Shown piece by piece: positions 1 through 60,669 of a stretch of DNA of 64,000 nt. The notes beneath the pieces were generated by a model, which was not told the DNA's origin, made no database searches, and was given only the letters and a program-made list of their open reading frames with translations. Within the stretch, counting starts at the first letter, position 1. Every line of letters begins with the position of its first letter. A program made the position numbers and the translations under genes. The DNA comes from Allolobophora icterica. Lineage: Eukaryota > Annelida > Clitellata > Crassiclitellata > Lumbricidae. The DNA is taken from positions 12,669,096-12,733,095 of the forward strand of contig OY744615.1 of the NCBI GenBank assembly GCA_963556255.1. Direction: 5' to 3'.

Positions 1-394
1 GTCGAGCGATGAGCCTGGCAGAAGCATGGCATGACACAATTCAAATTGTTTTTGATTGCAAAATTGTTTTTGATTGCAAATTTTTTTGATTGCAAATCAA
101 TTTATTTTAATAGATTGCCAACAAGTACAAAGAAGTCAAATTTAACTATACACGAGAACTCTAGGATAAAGAGGAAGTTGACTTTTATTTTATTGACAAA
201 AGAGAAGATTTAATCGAAACCATGATATTATTATTAGGGTCTCTTGTTCATGTTAATGTTCTGTGATATCTTCTCCCCCCCCCCTAAGTTGCGGGACCCG
301 TGCGACCGCACGGTTCGCACGCCCCTACGGCCGGCCCTGGTGCATCGGATTGTATGTATTCCCTCAGTATGTATCGATGTCGTTCTAGTTTTAG
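1..394. other. Intronic flank upstream of first visible exon
   Basis: No coding exon is recognisable here. It contains a short run of the unit TTTTTGATTGCAAA near 48-105 and a C-rich tract at about 275-283. The lachesin-like exon that follows opens in mid-codon after a TTTTAG acceptor, so this is intron and the signal-peptide exon lies left of the window. Confidence 0.6.
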
Positions 395-22784
<22,390 letters not shown>

Positions 22785-22814
<30 letters not shown>

Positions 22815-24400
22815 CCACCAAACTATGACACAATAACTATTATGATTTCAGAATGCGTGTCGTTTTTACTACTGTATTTGTCAGCTGGATTTACACGGGT
22901 CGACTCTTGTGTATCGTTTAGAGCGTTAACCATTGAGATGGTGTAGCCCAGAGATTGTAGAAAGAACAAGATTGGTCACTGTCTAAAAATTGGCTTACGC
23001 AGAGCGTAACTAGGTCATATGCAAATAAAAGCAGCGTAACTGGATGGAATCAGGTCAACTCCGCCCCAATTGGACGAAACGACTGACAAAATTAGTTGCT
23101 AATTTAGAAACGATGACGAAACTCAATTACGTCATCATATTAAACTAATTCTATCTGTCGCTTATGATTAAGATATTAGTATTTATAGTCATACCGAAAA
23201 TTACTTAGAAGATGCACCGTTGTGCCACCACAACTGTGGTAATTTAAGTTCGAAATAATTTGATTTCTCCTTGTTCTCTATATCAGTGGTTCTTAAACTT
23301 TTTCAAGCCAGGGACCGGCACCATCTTTATGCTGTCTTTCGCGGACCACTAATCGCTAGCGCGGGATCGCAACCTTGGGGATACGTACATAAAGTATGAA
23401 GGATTCAAGGGTTTTGCTGCTAAAGTTGCTAAAAGAAACTAAATCGATTTTTACAATTTACATGATGTGATTCACAGTTTCACATTTTTTCTGAAGTAGG
23501 CCCTATTTCTCATATTTCTCTAACTCTAACCCTAACCCTGAGCTTACAGATTCATTATATGCCTACTGTAATATTTAATTTTTTAATGAAATTTTGTCAA
23601 TGATTACTGATTTTAATTAAAATACGTTTGAAATATTATACATTTTCGCGAATAAAGGTGAAAAATTATGATTTTTTAAGCATTGTTTCACGGACCGGTG
23701 ACAAGAGCTCCGCGGACCGGCACCGGTCCGCGGACCACCACTTTAAGAACCACTGCTCTATATTATCGCCATGGTTCCACAACCGAAGCCTTACGGCGTG
23801 CTGAAAATTTTGGACTTTATTCATGCCAATTTCTGACAAAATATAAAAGCCTGGCTAAAGTACTAATGATATAAATTCTACATGATTGGAGTATCAAGAC
23901 ACTTTCCATATAAAACCGATTCTTCGCCGTTTTTTTTCTTACAGTTTTTATATAAACAATTCCTTATAATCGCTGCATAGACTCCTGCTGCTATATGCCT
24001 ACCTGAATGCATCACGCGCCCTCTATGGAATTTTGCCAGAGTGACCAATCTTGTTCCCATCTAAAGAAATCTTTGGTCTATACAGCTACAGTACTCGTAC
24101 GTGTGCGCTGTGTCCCAGACAACACAGGAAGCGACATCTTTTGTAACCCTATATTTAACTCTTGTACGATCTAGTTTGAGCTGAAGTCACGTACATTCGT
24201 TGCTTTAGATCACAAATCTATGACCACAAACATAGACATGATAATCATTATATGCTTGTCGTTTATAATAAGCCTACTCTATTTGTCAGCTGGGTCGAGT
24301 CTTATGTATCGTTTAGAGCATAAACTATTGAGATGGTTTATAATCCACTGCAGTATGTGCGCTGTGTCCCAAACAACACGCTAAAAGACATCTATAATTA
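22785..24400. repeat. Direct duplication of lachesin stop-codon region and 3' flank
   Basis: ATCACAGATCTATGACCACC and the following ~150 bp (including TTTGTCAGCTGG, TGTATCGTTTAGAGC and ATTGAGATGGT) at 22799-22950 recur at about 24208-24345. GTGCGCTGTGTCCCA also occurs at 24104 and 24359. The intervening DNA contains a hAT MITE. This is a local segmental duplication of the gene's 3' end, now diverged. Confidence 0.8.
23284..23755. mobile_element. hAT-type MITE (CAGTGGTTCTTAAA ends)
   Basis: It starts CAGTGGTTCTTAAACT and ends CTTTAAGAACCACTG. CTCTATAT flanks both sides (23276-23283 and 23756-23763), a perfect 8-bp TSD. Subterminal GGACCGGCACC and CGGACCACC occur near both ends and form a further GC-rich palindrome at the right. 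The TIR is of the widespread hAT/Charlie kind. Non-coding, 472 bp. Confidence 0.95.
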
Positions 24401-25072
24401 TAGGAACTTAACCCTGAATATCTCCTGCATGACCTAGTTTGAGCCGGTCATTTGTAACCAGGTCTGATGCATTAGAGGCCTCTAAGAGACGCCTATAAAC
24501 GGTCAGATCCAAGTAAGTCAGTTGTTATGCAGGTAAGTAAAAGAATCTATGTAGCGCTAATAAGTTTAACGACGCCTTCATGTCACAGAAGACTTCAGCT
24601 TCAACTAAAAAGCTCCCTTCTGCTCTCCACCTCCCAGTGGAAAATATGTCTATTGGATGTTAAATATTATTTATAGTAAAGATGATGTTAGTTCATCTGG
24701 ATGGAGATAAAGCACACAATCCAATTCGTAGTCTGCAGCTATCCATAAATAATTTAAGGCTCAGTACCAGCTGCCATTGGTCAGTTAACGTAGCGATGTT
24801 ACAACGTATTATAGGCTTTTTAGAGGCAAGGCCAGATGGAATAAAGGGCCTACTCTCCAGATCTGCGTTTCAGTCAAGCACTATCTAAAGCCAAGTCATT
24901 TTGGACCAAACCGGTGGATGATAATGCCTAGAACTGATGCTTAAACAAAGTTATAAATGCTACTTGAAAACAAAAGGAGAAAAATATCGTCAGTTGATGT
25001 GTAGGCCTAACTTGATTATTTCCTCTTGTGCTTCTGCGGTAACTTTTCAGAGTCAGTAATTATGTAAGAAAC
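23764..25072. other. Intergenic DNA
   Basis: Apart from the second copy of the lachesin 3' duplication (about 24205-24400) nothing is recognised. The CTAACCCTAACCC stretch at about 23526 lies inside the preceding MITE, not here. Confidence 0.4.
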
Positions 25073-26366
<1,294 letters not shown>

Positions 26367-26457
26367 GTAAGAAACAGCCTGAGTGTCAAAGAGCATGCGA
26401 TATTTTAGTGACACATGACATAGATAAAACTTAAAGGCCAACATTTCTCCAACCTTA

Positions 26458-26525
26458 CAGCCTTTCTTGAAGTGGCGCTTTATAAATATCAGGTGACAAT
26501 TACAATTACGATTACAATTAGGCCT
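26458..26525 (+). repeat. Retroposon 3' end with GGCGCTTTATAAAT and (ATTACA)n tail
   Basis: AAGTGGCGCTTTATAAATATC is followed by GACAATTACAATTACGATTACAATT. The same GGCGCTATA or GGCGCTTTATAAAT motif precedes simple tails at 30140, 46410, 47800 (-) and 61900 (-). It probably marks a 5'-truncated SINE or LINE. Confidence 0.5.
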
Positions 26526-26782
26526 ACTCTTAGGTAATAGTAAGATTTGAAAACTAGACGTAATGGTCTATCGGTGCTAGAGTTCGTTTTTAGTGTGCCA
26601 CTTGTGTCATTTGTCCTTAATCTGATTCTTAACTGGGAAGTTGACGGTGTAAATATTTGCTGCTTTCTTATACGATGGCTTCGTGAATGTCACTCTGGCG
26701 GTGGTCCATGTTGTAAGTATATGACCTAATTGCCTATCTACAGTTGAGAATTGAGCCATGAAACATAAAATTCTGCAAAATA

Positions 26783-27977
26783 CAGGTAATTTACTTCTAC
26801 ATACAAGTCATTTACTTCTCAATATACAAGTCATTTACTTCTATATAAAAGTCATTTACTTCTAAGTACAGGTCATACTTTTACATACAAGTCATTTACT
26901 CTACAAACAAGTAATTTACTTTTAATACAGGTCATTTACTTCTACATACAGGTCATTTACTGACACATACAAGTCATTTACTTCTAAACACAGGTCATTT
27001 ACTTCTCAATACTTCTCTTTATTCCACCTGGGCTCATATCCAGAAATTCACCCTTATTTCGTCTAGACGATCGAGTTTGCGGTTTGTAGCAACAGTTCGT
27101 CCGTCCACGTCGAACGAGGTTGTGTTTTCCTCCTGCTTCGTTGCCAACGATGAATGGATTTAATTTTCAACGTACTCCACACTACACACTTGAAATATAT
27201 GAACTGCAAAAGCAACGTTAGGTTTTCATAGATTTAACATTAATACAGCACTTACTAAAGAGTACCGAATCCTAATTAACTATTTGTAAAAAAATCGATC
27301 ACAAATAGCTGTTTCAATATCAGCCTAATGTAGCAATTAAATGTACAATATACAACCACTACGTGTATACTGTATAGTGATAAAATAAACGTAGGGCATA
27401 TACTTCTGAATCCCTCCTGCTGTGACGGACCTCGACTGTTGACAAATTAGGGCTCTCCTCTATACAAAGAAATGCAGGTGTCGCGCTTCCGCATATCTTT
27501 CTGCTAGACTTAGGCCTGTAATAGCAATGGCATAAACTTACCGCATTTATTGAACTCTCAATAACTGTTAACCATCAAATTTGTGGAACATTCCCATTCT
27601 ATAGTGTCCTTTATCCCTGAAGACTTTAGTGGTAAATTAATTCTGTTTAGAAGTAAATGACCTGCATTTAGAAGTAAACGACCTGTATTAGAAGTAAATG
27701 ACCTTTAGGCAGAAGTGAATGACATGTATTTAGAAGTAAATGACCTATATTTGGAAGTAAATGACTTGTATTTAGAAGTAAATTACTTGCATATAGAAGT
27801 AAATGACCTGTATTAAGAAGTAAATGACTTGTATTTAGAAGTAAATGACTTGCATATAGAAGCAAATGACCTGTATTAAGAAGTAAATGACTTGTATTTG
27901 GAAGTAAATGACTTGCATATAGAAGTAAATTACCTGTATTTAGAAGTGAATTATTTGTATTAAGAAGTAAATGGCCT
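26783..27977. mobile_element. Inverted-repeat element with (GTCATTTACTTCTA...) tandem arms (FB3)
   Basis: The left arm (26783-27018) is about ten tandem units of ~21-24 bp, ACAAGTCATTTACTTCTA. The right arm (27649-27977) is the same array in reverse complement, TAGAAGTAAATGACTTGT, about fourteen units. The ~630-bp spacer has no convincing ORF. I could not identify a flanking TSD, so the outer limits are approximate. Confidence 0.72.
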
Positions 27978-29415
27978 ATCGTAAGAAAAGTTCAGAAAGT
28001 AACCATTCGGAATTAAATCTACATATCAATACACGCAACGGGCGTGATACCGTCACAATAGTTACGCAGGGGGCATGCATGTGCTGATGATTGCCTGCAC
28101 TTCTGATCATTGGATGGGCATATAAATATTCTACCAATACCAGCAGGGAGGGCCTTTAACACAAGTAGAAGATTCAGGCAACACAACAAAAGTATGGCGT
28201 TCACAACAGGCCTCTAACTAGAGACGGTAATGTTGTCTATTGAAATAATTAGACAACACTGTTTGGCTACAGAAAGCTACATACAACAGACCCTGGCACA
28301 ACACAGTTTATGTGGGTTGTGACGATTCCAGACTTCTACTGTCTAATGTCAACTGATTGTAGCAGTTAACTATAGGGCCTACTAGGCCTAGTTCTCAAGA
28401 GCCACTGCCGTTGCCTACTTCAAATTAAAACACCGGAAACCGCGTGCAAAATACGATAAGGCAAAAGGAAAATGAAGGCGCAGAGTGTATCTCAGGCTTC
28501 TCAGTCTCTGACAACGCGAGCTCTAAGGGCCGTAAAACAGTATTAAGGTCTCTCATTAACTGAGAGACCGCTTAAGATGACAGATAACTTAGTCACCTTT
28601 CGCTCTATGGGCCGGTGGAATGCATAACCAGTGGCCAGCAACATTTTAATCCCAGTAAATTGAAATTTAATTCGTGAAAATTAATTTCCATGCCTGTTCC
28701 TTTCCTTGTGCTGTAAGGACGGGCTTTGTGAGACACTTGAAAGCTCTAGATATGTCCTGGTAAATACATACATGATACATATATATGCATACATACATAC
28801 ATACATTAATACATACATGCATACATACATACAAACATACATACACGCATGCATACGTTGGCATACTTACTTTTATATTTATTTAGTTGTGCACAGTGTA
28901 ATCTTTCGACCATACAAGTATTGTCGAAACTACCAAACTCTAAATACAATCGCATTAGCCTCTTTTTCGATCTGGGCGTAATTGCTTTGTGCTGAATTCA
29001 GTGTTTTCGAGGCGTGAGGCAATTGGTCGTTCGATGCCATCGGAGACGGTATGAAACAGTGATACACCGACACCGTAGCTATAACGGCCCTCTTGTTTTG
29101 TTTGCACTTCACTCATGTTTTATGGAGAGGCAGGCAATAAATGACACGAATCTCATTATTATTGTCTTAATATATGGCATGGTGGCAGCGGTGGGATTGT
29201 ATCGATCGACTTAATACTGCAATAGAATATGGATACTCAATATTAACTCAATAAAATTTTTGGTTTATTCCTCATCCAGCAATTCATATGATGGAAACAC
29301 TAACTGTTTAACGTTCTAAGGACTGTTTGATAGGCGTCTATATAAGAGCACATAGCTCATATTTGGAAACGCTCTTTCACTAGCCATAGACGACTGGAAT
29401 GCTCAAATACAACTG
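27978..29415. other. Intergenic DNA with a possible old LTR/PBS remnant
   Basis: No gene is recognised. Near 29170 the sequence GGCATGGTGGCAGCGGTGGG resembles the primer-binding region that follows the 5' LTR of many gypsy-type elements (the intact element here reads GGTGGCAGCGTCGG). It may be a decayed LTR fragment. Confidence 0.35.
28770..28862. repeat. (CATA)n-rich microsatellite
   Basis: Runs of ATACATACATACATAC interspersed with ATGC and ATTA variants. Intergenic. Confidence 0.9.
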
Positions 29416-29544
29416 CCTGAATTACGCTTGGATATTACGATTGTCTGATGGGCCACCGCCTGAATTACACTTGGACATTTCGATTGTCTGATGGGCCACC
29501 GCCTGAATTACGCTTGGATATTACGATTGTCTGATGGGCCACCA
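29416..29544. repeat. 43-bp tandem repeat, three copies
   Basis: Three consecutive 43-bp units begin CCTGAATTACGCTTGGATAT or a close variant and end CTGATGGGCCACC. Units 1 and 3 are nearly identical; unit 2 differs at three positions. Confidence 0.95.
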
Positions 29545-29946
29545 TTGTCTTCTAGCCACAACGTCTTCTAGGTCCACGTAATTTTAGTGACAGGACACAC
29601 TGCATCAGTCATCTTAGAAACTTATCAAAAGTGTTAAGGAACGATCAGTTAGCGATAAATAATATCCTGGAGGAATCCTTGTAGTTTGATATTTGCATTT
29701 TTAATATCGACTTTTCGGTTTTTGTCATTTTTATCTTTGAATTTCGGTATTATTCTAGTATTCGGATTCCTCGTACTGACTTCGGAGTCGGTTTCGGTTT
29801 TCTGAATATCGCGATATCGGTTCGGTATCGGTTAAACGGTCTAGCGACCCGCTAGTCCATGGAGATCGACGACCCTGTAAATGCAGTATCTGCACTTTTT
29901 ATCACTTTTTATTCTTTCCACTTATCACTTTTTATTCTTTCCACTT

Positions 29947-30182
29947 GTGGGGCGTGGTGGCTCAGTGGTAAGTTCGGCGCCTTGTGACCGGAGGGTTGCA
30001 GGTTCGAATCCCACTCTAGCCGCTGCGTACGGACCTTGGGCAAGTCCTTCACTCGCAATTGCTCGTGGCGCTTCGGCGTGAAAATTCCGGCACAGTACCA
30101 ACTGCTGTAGTCGGGAGCGCCTCTGAGTAGTAGTTGACTTCGAGAGGCGCTATAGAAATATCCGGAATAAATAAATCAACCG
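29947..30182 (+). mobile_element. tRNA-derived SINE (family A)
   Basis: TGGCTCAGTGGTAAGTTCGG matches a pol III A box and GGTTCGAATCCC a B box, spaced as in a tRNA. The body runs ACCTTGGGCAAGTCCTTCAC and the 3' end GAGAGGCGCTATAGAAATAT then AATAAATAAAT. The 3' end resembles that of the SINE at 46100. It inserted after a doubled ATCACTTTTTATTCTTTCC sequence. It lies about 330 bp past the heat shock gene's stop codon. Confidence 0.85.
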
Positions 30183-30506
30183 GCAATTAAAAAAATTGGT
30201 TTCCCATACTGATCATATAATTCTCATTTTCAATTATTTCTGGGTGAAATCTTTCACCGTGAATGCCAATCTGTACATACACTATGCCATTTTAGAACCA
30301 CGAGTTCAAATTTTTATGCCCGAGCAAAAAGTCGTAACTGGAAGGAATTCGACGATCTGTCACAGGAGGGCGCGCTCGCTACCGATTATAGTAACTACAC
30401 GTCCCATATCACAATCACACATGGGCCTAATCGTTTTGCTTTTACTATTCCCTGCAGGCGTAACGCATGAATGCGTTTGAAAGGAAATCTTGCGTGTCTG
30501 CCTAGC

Positions 30507-56005
<25,499 letters not shown>

Positions 56006-56082
56006 GTTGTTCGCTTTCAGAAACCGTTGGCAATATGATGCTAGCGGCACGCAATACAAATTCTGAAAAGGTTTGAAGAAAC

Positions 56083-56093
56083 CTATATTTAAA
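56083..56093 (-). promoter_or_regulatory. Candidate TATA box of the heat shock gene
   Basis: On the - strand TTTAAATATAGG lies about 80-90 bp upstream of the ATG at 56005. The position is plausible for a core promoter, but this is based on sequence match only. Confidence 0.35.
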
Positions 56094-56182
56094 CGTTTAA
56101 TAACTCTTTCTGTTAAATGTTAATAAAAAGGAAAAATTAATGCAATATGTGACACGAGGGCGTCGACATGTAGAGCAAGATC

Positions 56183-56362
56183 CAAATGCACAGGGAAGAT
56201 TCAAAGGCAAATGCAGAGGGAAGATCCAAAGGCAATGCAGAGGGAAGATCCAAAGGCAAATGCAGAGGGAAGATCCAAAGGCAAATACAGAGGAAAAATT
56301 CAAAGGCAAATGCAGAGGGAAGAGCCAAAGGCAAATGCAGAGGGAAGATCAAAAGGCAAATG
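56183..56362. repeat. 24-25 bp minisatellite upstream of the heat shock gene
   Basis: Seven tandem units of AAATGCAGAGGGAAGATCCA then AAGGC lie about 180-360 bp upstream of the start codon. The first unit contains GAAGATTC, a match to the GAAnnTTC core of a heat shock element; the other units have GATCC instead. Confidence 0.93.
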
Positions 56363-56369
56363 TTCATAT

Positions 56370-58502
56370 AGATAAACAAGTAAGTGTGAGTTGCCTCTGT
56401 AACCCCAAGTGAAAAGTAACACAAGAGTCGACCCCCCAGAGAGACTGCCTAAGTCCCTAAAAATTTTACATTTAATATATTGGAAACAGATGAAAAAAAG
56501 GCGAAAGTTGATAAGTTTCCTGGCAGGTTTGAACCCTGATCCTGGCTTCTTTTGTAAAGCTTTGTTGACGGTTCGATCATAGCAAATAATTAGACGGCCT
56601 AATAATTAACTGATCTAACAAAACTATCTAACAGACAAAATTAAATTCAAGAAGATCAACAAATGAGACATCCACATAAACATACTTATCGAGGCCGACC
56701 CAGGACCAAGCCCCGAGGTCAAATGGGGGAACCACGGAGGCGTGCGATGGCCCCATCTGGATCGGCCAGTGATAGCATTAGTGGTTTCTGCTGGGGGCCA
56801 CGTCTACCATATGTTGCCTGTGTAGGGCACGTGTATTTAGCGTATCACAGATGTCTATAGAGGCTTGTATATATAGGCAACATTGATGGCATATTATAAA
56901 TGTAACAGACATCTGATCCACTGTACACTGGTACGTGGGAATCAATGGTCAACGATTTCACACGACTTGTGCAGCTATGTAGTCTAGAACTGGGGGCATA
57001 TATGTAGGCTATACTACATACCTTGTTTAGATACTGCAGAAGGTATAGGCCTATAAACCTGCCTGTTCTACGACGTTCGGAATGCGCTCACGATGTCCAA
57101 GGCGTGTATAGGCGTGTAACAGTAACTGTCCTAATACCGTGCGCACATTTCATTCTATAGATTAGAATATTTGCTTAACTGTTCCATCGTGTCTAAAAAC
57201 CTTCAATTATGTGTACATAGGTGTACATACGTGTGCACAGAGGTGTACAGCTGCCGATAGACCGTAGAGTGCATAGGCTGATATCTTTTAAGTTTCCGCT
57301 GTCGGCTTCTAGAGCAAGTGCCAGTTGCATGCGTCTAAACGTATCACTTACACGTTATGAACTGAACTATATAGATTGTCGAAGGCTGCCGAAGGAGTTT
57401 AGCAAATCGACGTCGAGTCATTGTGCCCAGCCGAGCAGCCCTCTTCGGCTGTTTACTACTCGTTTTCGACTCTACGCTCGCTATTGGCCTATGCTAGCCA
57501 ATACTCCTGCACTCAACCTGCGCATGTCTCTGCACGCCTAAACAATAGTAATGGACCCGAAAGTCTTCTGTAAGAGGATACTAGTAGCGTGATCATAAAG
57601 CCAGCCTACGGAACCAGTCTGGCGGAGGTCCACATACTATTAACTAAATGTCTCGCCTTATGCTCAGGCCTCGACCGTGGCTCAATAACCTCAGGAAGGC
57701 GTTTTTGAGGCCGCTGTCGTCTGAACTGCTTCGCTCAGGTGTTGTCTCAGGTGCCGAAGGAGAGGGAGGGTCGGGATCCAGGGACAAAGCTACATGTAGA
57801 GTTCACTGTCGACGTCCTAGGTCTAGATTTGTTAGTGTGCGTCTATGCTTGGTAATTATGTCTGAGTCGATATCGTGAAAGGGCGTTATGTAGAATTGTG
57901 CTACAGTGCAGAATAACCACGTGTAGCTATAAGTCAGAGAGGACTTATGAATAAATTTATAGTCAATTATAGGTGTTAATATACAATAGGCCTATTATTG
58001 TGCACATTTATATATAATTATGTATAGGCGTAGCATTATGAAGGAATTCTCAGTGCCTAGCACAGTCCTGAGTGATGCTTTCATTCGCTTGGATAGCCTA
58101 ATTACAGTCCTTTACAAAGGCAGAGCGCCACTATAAATATATAGAGGCAACAATTTTCGCTATTTCAGAGGGTAAAAGTTCAATTTTAAAGAGAGATCAA
58201 GAAGAACAGCTTCCTTTAAAAAGAGCTACGTATATTATGTAGTTTCCCCTGCCATGTGGCTCAAGGGTTTGGGAGGGGAACGCGCGCTGTTCGCTTGTCT
58301 GGTGGGTTCATCCGCATGCAGTCACCAGCAATTCCATGCACATTACATAATTATGCGTAGGCCCCTGTTTATACATAATTATGTACGGGCGTAACACTAT
58401 GAAGGAATTCTCTCTGCCTTGCACCGCCATGCATGTCAGAGAGATTTTTAAAAACAAATACAAATAGGCCTACGACTGTATTATTTTGATACTGCCTTCC
58501 TT
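56370..58502. other. Intergenic DNA with no recognised gene
   Basis: Two GC-richer open frames (57221-57541 and 57648-57878, +) have no recognisable motif. TATTATGTA-type AT-rich stretches and the often repeated AGGCCTA word are seen. No element with clear ends was found. Confidence 0.4.
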
Positions 58503-58688
58503 CATAAGCGTAATTTTTGGGGTACCCGTACCCCCACTTTTTGGACTAGGGGTACCGTACCCCGCACTTTTTGAACAATGCCAATCAATATTTTATTATT
58601 GTGCCTTCCCAGAGATCGCAGTCTCTGCCTTGCTTCGTGTATGTAAGATATTGGTACCCCCACTTTCTAGATCAAAGTTACGCCTCTG
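58503..58688. mobile_element. hAT-type MITE (CAGRGGCGTAACTTTG family, copy 1)
   Basis: It begins CATAAGCGTAATTTTT and ends AGTTACGCCTCTG. CCTTCCTT flanks both sides (58495-58502 and 58689-58696). It is the inverted counterpart of 60234-60431; both contain GCCAATCAATATTTTATTAT or its complement. Confidence 0.93.
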
Positions 58689-58881
58689 CCTTCCTTCCAA
58701 AGTTCAGAAGTTAATTGACACTCGACCATCATGACAGAGCATAGATTGCGCAGAGCAAGTGTGTGACGAACTTGCTCAAGTTCCCTGTACACATCAACCC
58801 CCTCAAAGGATGGCTCAAACTCGTACTTTCGTACTCGACATGGTAGTCAATTTGTTAGACTCAAATCGTTGTAGCCATAGA

Positions 58882-59051
58882 CACTGGCGGCGATCTTGTT
58901 TGACAGGTGGGGCGGGGGGCACGGGACACTTTAGAACTGATCTGGTCAAAAAAGAGTTGAAATATTTTTGACCTTTTTTGTGTTTCTTCAAAATTTGGGG
59001 CCACAAATGCTTGTCCCCTCGACACCTTATCTGGATCGCCCCCCCCCCATG
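58882..59051. mobile_element. Probable MITE (CACTGGCGGCGATC ends)
   Basis: The left end CACTGGCGGCGATCTTG and right end GATCG then a C-run and CATG are imperfect inverted repeats. Flanks GCCATAGA and GCAATTGA match at 6 of 8. The left end also occurs within the MITE at 1690-2023 (CACTGGCGGCGATCTTGATT at about 1756). Confidence 0.55.
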
Positions 59052-59405
59052 GCAATTGAGTACGAGTTCAATGCAGTTGTCCTCAACGCGGCTTTGACAG
59101 TCCTACGTTATCAAACTTTAAAAGTAACAGAACCATTGTATTTGTTCAAACTATTGACACATGAGGACTCTGTAGCTTTCGATTGTTCTGTCACTTTTTG
59201 TTTCCTTCATGTTGAACTACGTTTTGTGTTCCTATACGGCTGACTGCTGTTCAAATCCTGCTGTTCATCTGTTCCGTTCGGTATTTCTGTTCGCAGCTGG
59301 ACATTTAAAACTTCCACTGGATGAACCTGACTTTTATTCCATCATTTATGCTCTCCTCTGTATACGCAATCAGCGCATGTGTTTGGATGTTAAATATGTT
59401 GTGGA

Positions 59406-59630
59406 TCTGCCTCTGTCTGTGGCTCTGTCTCGGTCTGGGGCTCTGTCTCTGTCTGTGGCTCTGTCTCTGTCTGTGACTTTGTCTCTGTCTGCGGCTCTGT
59501 CTCTGTCTGTGGCTCTGTCTCTGTCTGTGGCTCTCTCTCTGTCTGTGGCTCTTCCTATGTCTGTGTCTCTGTCTCTGTGGCTCTGTCTCTATGACTCTGT
59601 CTCTGTCTGTGGCTCTGTCTCTGTCTGCGC
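59406..59630. repeat. 18-bp minisatellite (CTCTGTCTCTGTCTGTGG)n
   Basis: About twelve imperfect units of CTCTGTCTCTGTCTGTGG. A Leu/Ser/Val ORF across it is an artefact. Confidence 0.93.
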
Positions 59631-59668
59631 CCCCTCTTCTGTTAGAGTCCATGGTTGTATCCACTTAC

Positions 59669-59945
59669 ATCAACAAAGACAAGCTTGCTATTATCTTCCT
59701 CTTGTCTTGTCGGTCGACTTCATGGTCAACTGTTTTCGTTTTCACAACCATATTTACTGCGCTTGTGACGTTTTCGGTACTATCGTCACTTCCGGTCATT
59801 GGAATGGTCCAACTATATATAGAGGAGGGAGGGTTTCCAGCTGGACAGTCAAACCTCAGGCTTACGAACGCCGTCACGCGGAGAAACCCTGAATCCTGTG
59901 GAGCAAGGGCGAAGAGAGTCTTTGGACAGCCAATCACGGATGTCT
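59669..59945 (-). CDS. Possible Ig-like domain exon (isolated)
   Basis: On the - strand a frame reads CPKTLFALAPQDSGFLRVTA then FVSLRFDCPAGNPPSSIYSW and TIPMTGSDDSTENVTSAVN. SLRFDCPAGNPP...IYSW resembles the B-C strands of an Ig domain (cysteine, then W about 13 residues later). An AG acceptor precedes the frame at phase 1 and a consensus GTAAGT donor follows 59669. There is no F-strand Y-x-C before the donor, so the domain would need to continue in another exon. I found no partner exon between here and 56005. It could equally be a chance frame. Confidence 0.3.
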
Positions 59946-60233
59946 CTATACTAATCGGTGTGTCAATATAGGTGCACGCGTTCCCGCACATGGTGACTAT
60001 AGCAGTGCATATTTTAACGGATTTGGACTACAGTAACTGGGACAGTCGGACATGACCAGGGGGTCCGAGGGAGCGTCAATTCATTTTAGAGCATTTGCTG
60101 CCAAATGGAGTCAGTTTTAGCCACTTTACCTGGAACAAATCACCCAAACTACTGGGACAAATCTTAAAATTACTGGGACATTTGTCCCACTAGTTATTCA
60201 GTTAAAATATACACTGGACTATAGGCCTATAGG

Positions 60234-60431
60234 CAGGGGCGTAACTTTGGTCTAAAAGTGGGGGGTAACAATTTCTTTTTCACTTTCGTTTTTCACATGG
60301 AGAGACCACCTCTAAAAGGCACAATAATAAAATATTGATTGGCATTGTTTAAAAAGTGGGGGTACGGTATATCCCAGTCCAAAAAGTGGGGGATACGGGT
60401 ACCCCTCGTACCCCCACAAATTACGCCTATG
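60234..60431. mobile_element. hAT-type MITE (CAGRGGCGTAACTTTG family, copy 2)
   Basis: It begins CAGGGGCGTAACTTTGGT and ends AAATTACGCCTATG. CCTATAGG flanks both sides (60226-60233 and 60432-60439). Same family as 58503-58688 but opposite orientation. Confidence 0.93.
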
Positions 60432-60669
60432 CCTATAGGAGCAATTTTTAGTGAGATATGTTAATCAAATGCGCTTTGGGGTGACTCAAAAATAGTTACA
60501 ATCTCTATGACCTACATTTTTATCACCACAGATGTACATGCTGTTCGTGTGAGTGAACCGAGACAACAGAAGAAAAAAGTCACATGACTTGGTGAGGCAA
60601 AAGAAAGAGTGAGAAATGGTGGCAGAAAGCGACGGTATGAGTTAACTGAAGCAGATTGGGGCGCGGTAC

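Noticed and set aside
23515..23545. Internal telomere-like CTAACCCTAACCC
   Set aside because: Only about two and a half units, located inside a hAT MITE; not an interstitial telomere array.
29947..30022. Functional tRNA gene
   Set aside because: A and B boxes are good, but the segment is fused to a SINE body and 3' tail and the acceptor stem does not close convincingly.
57221..57878. Two GC-richer open frames as a possible gene
   Set aside because: No family motif, no exon-like boundaries that connect them, and composition similar to surrounding intergenic DNA.
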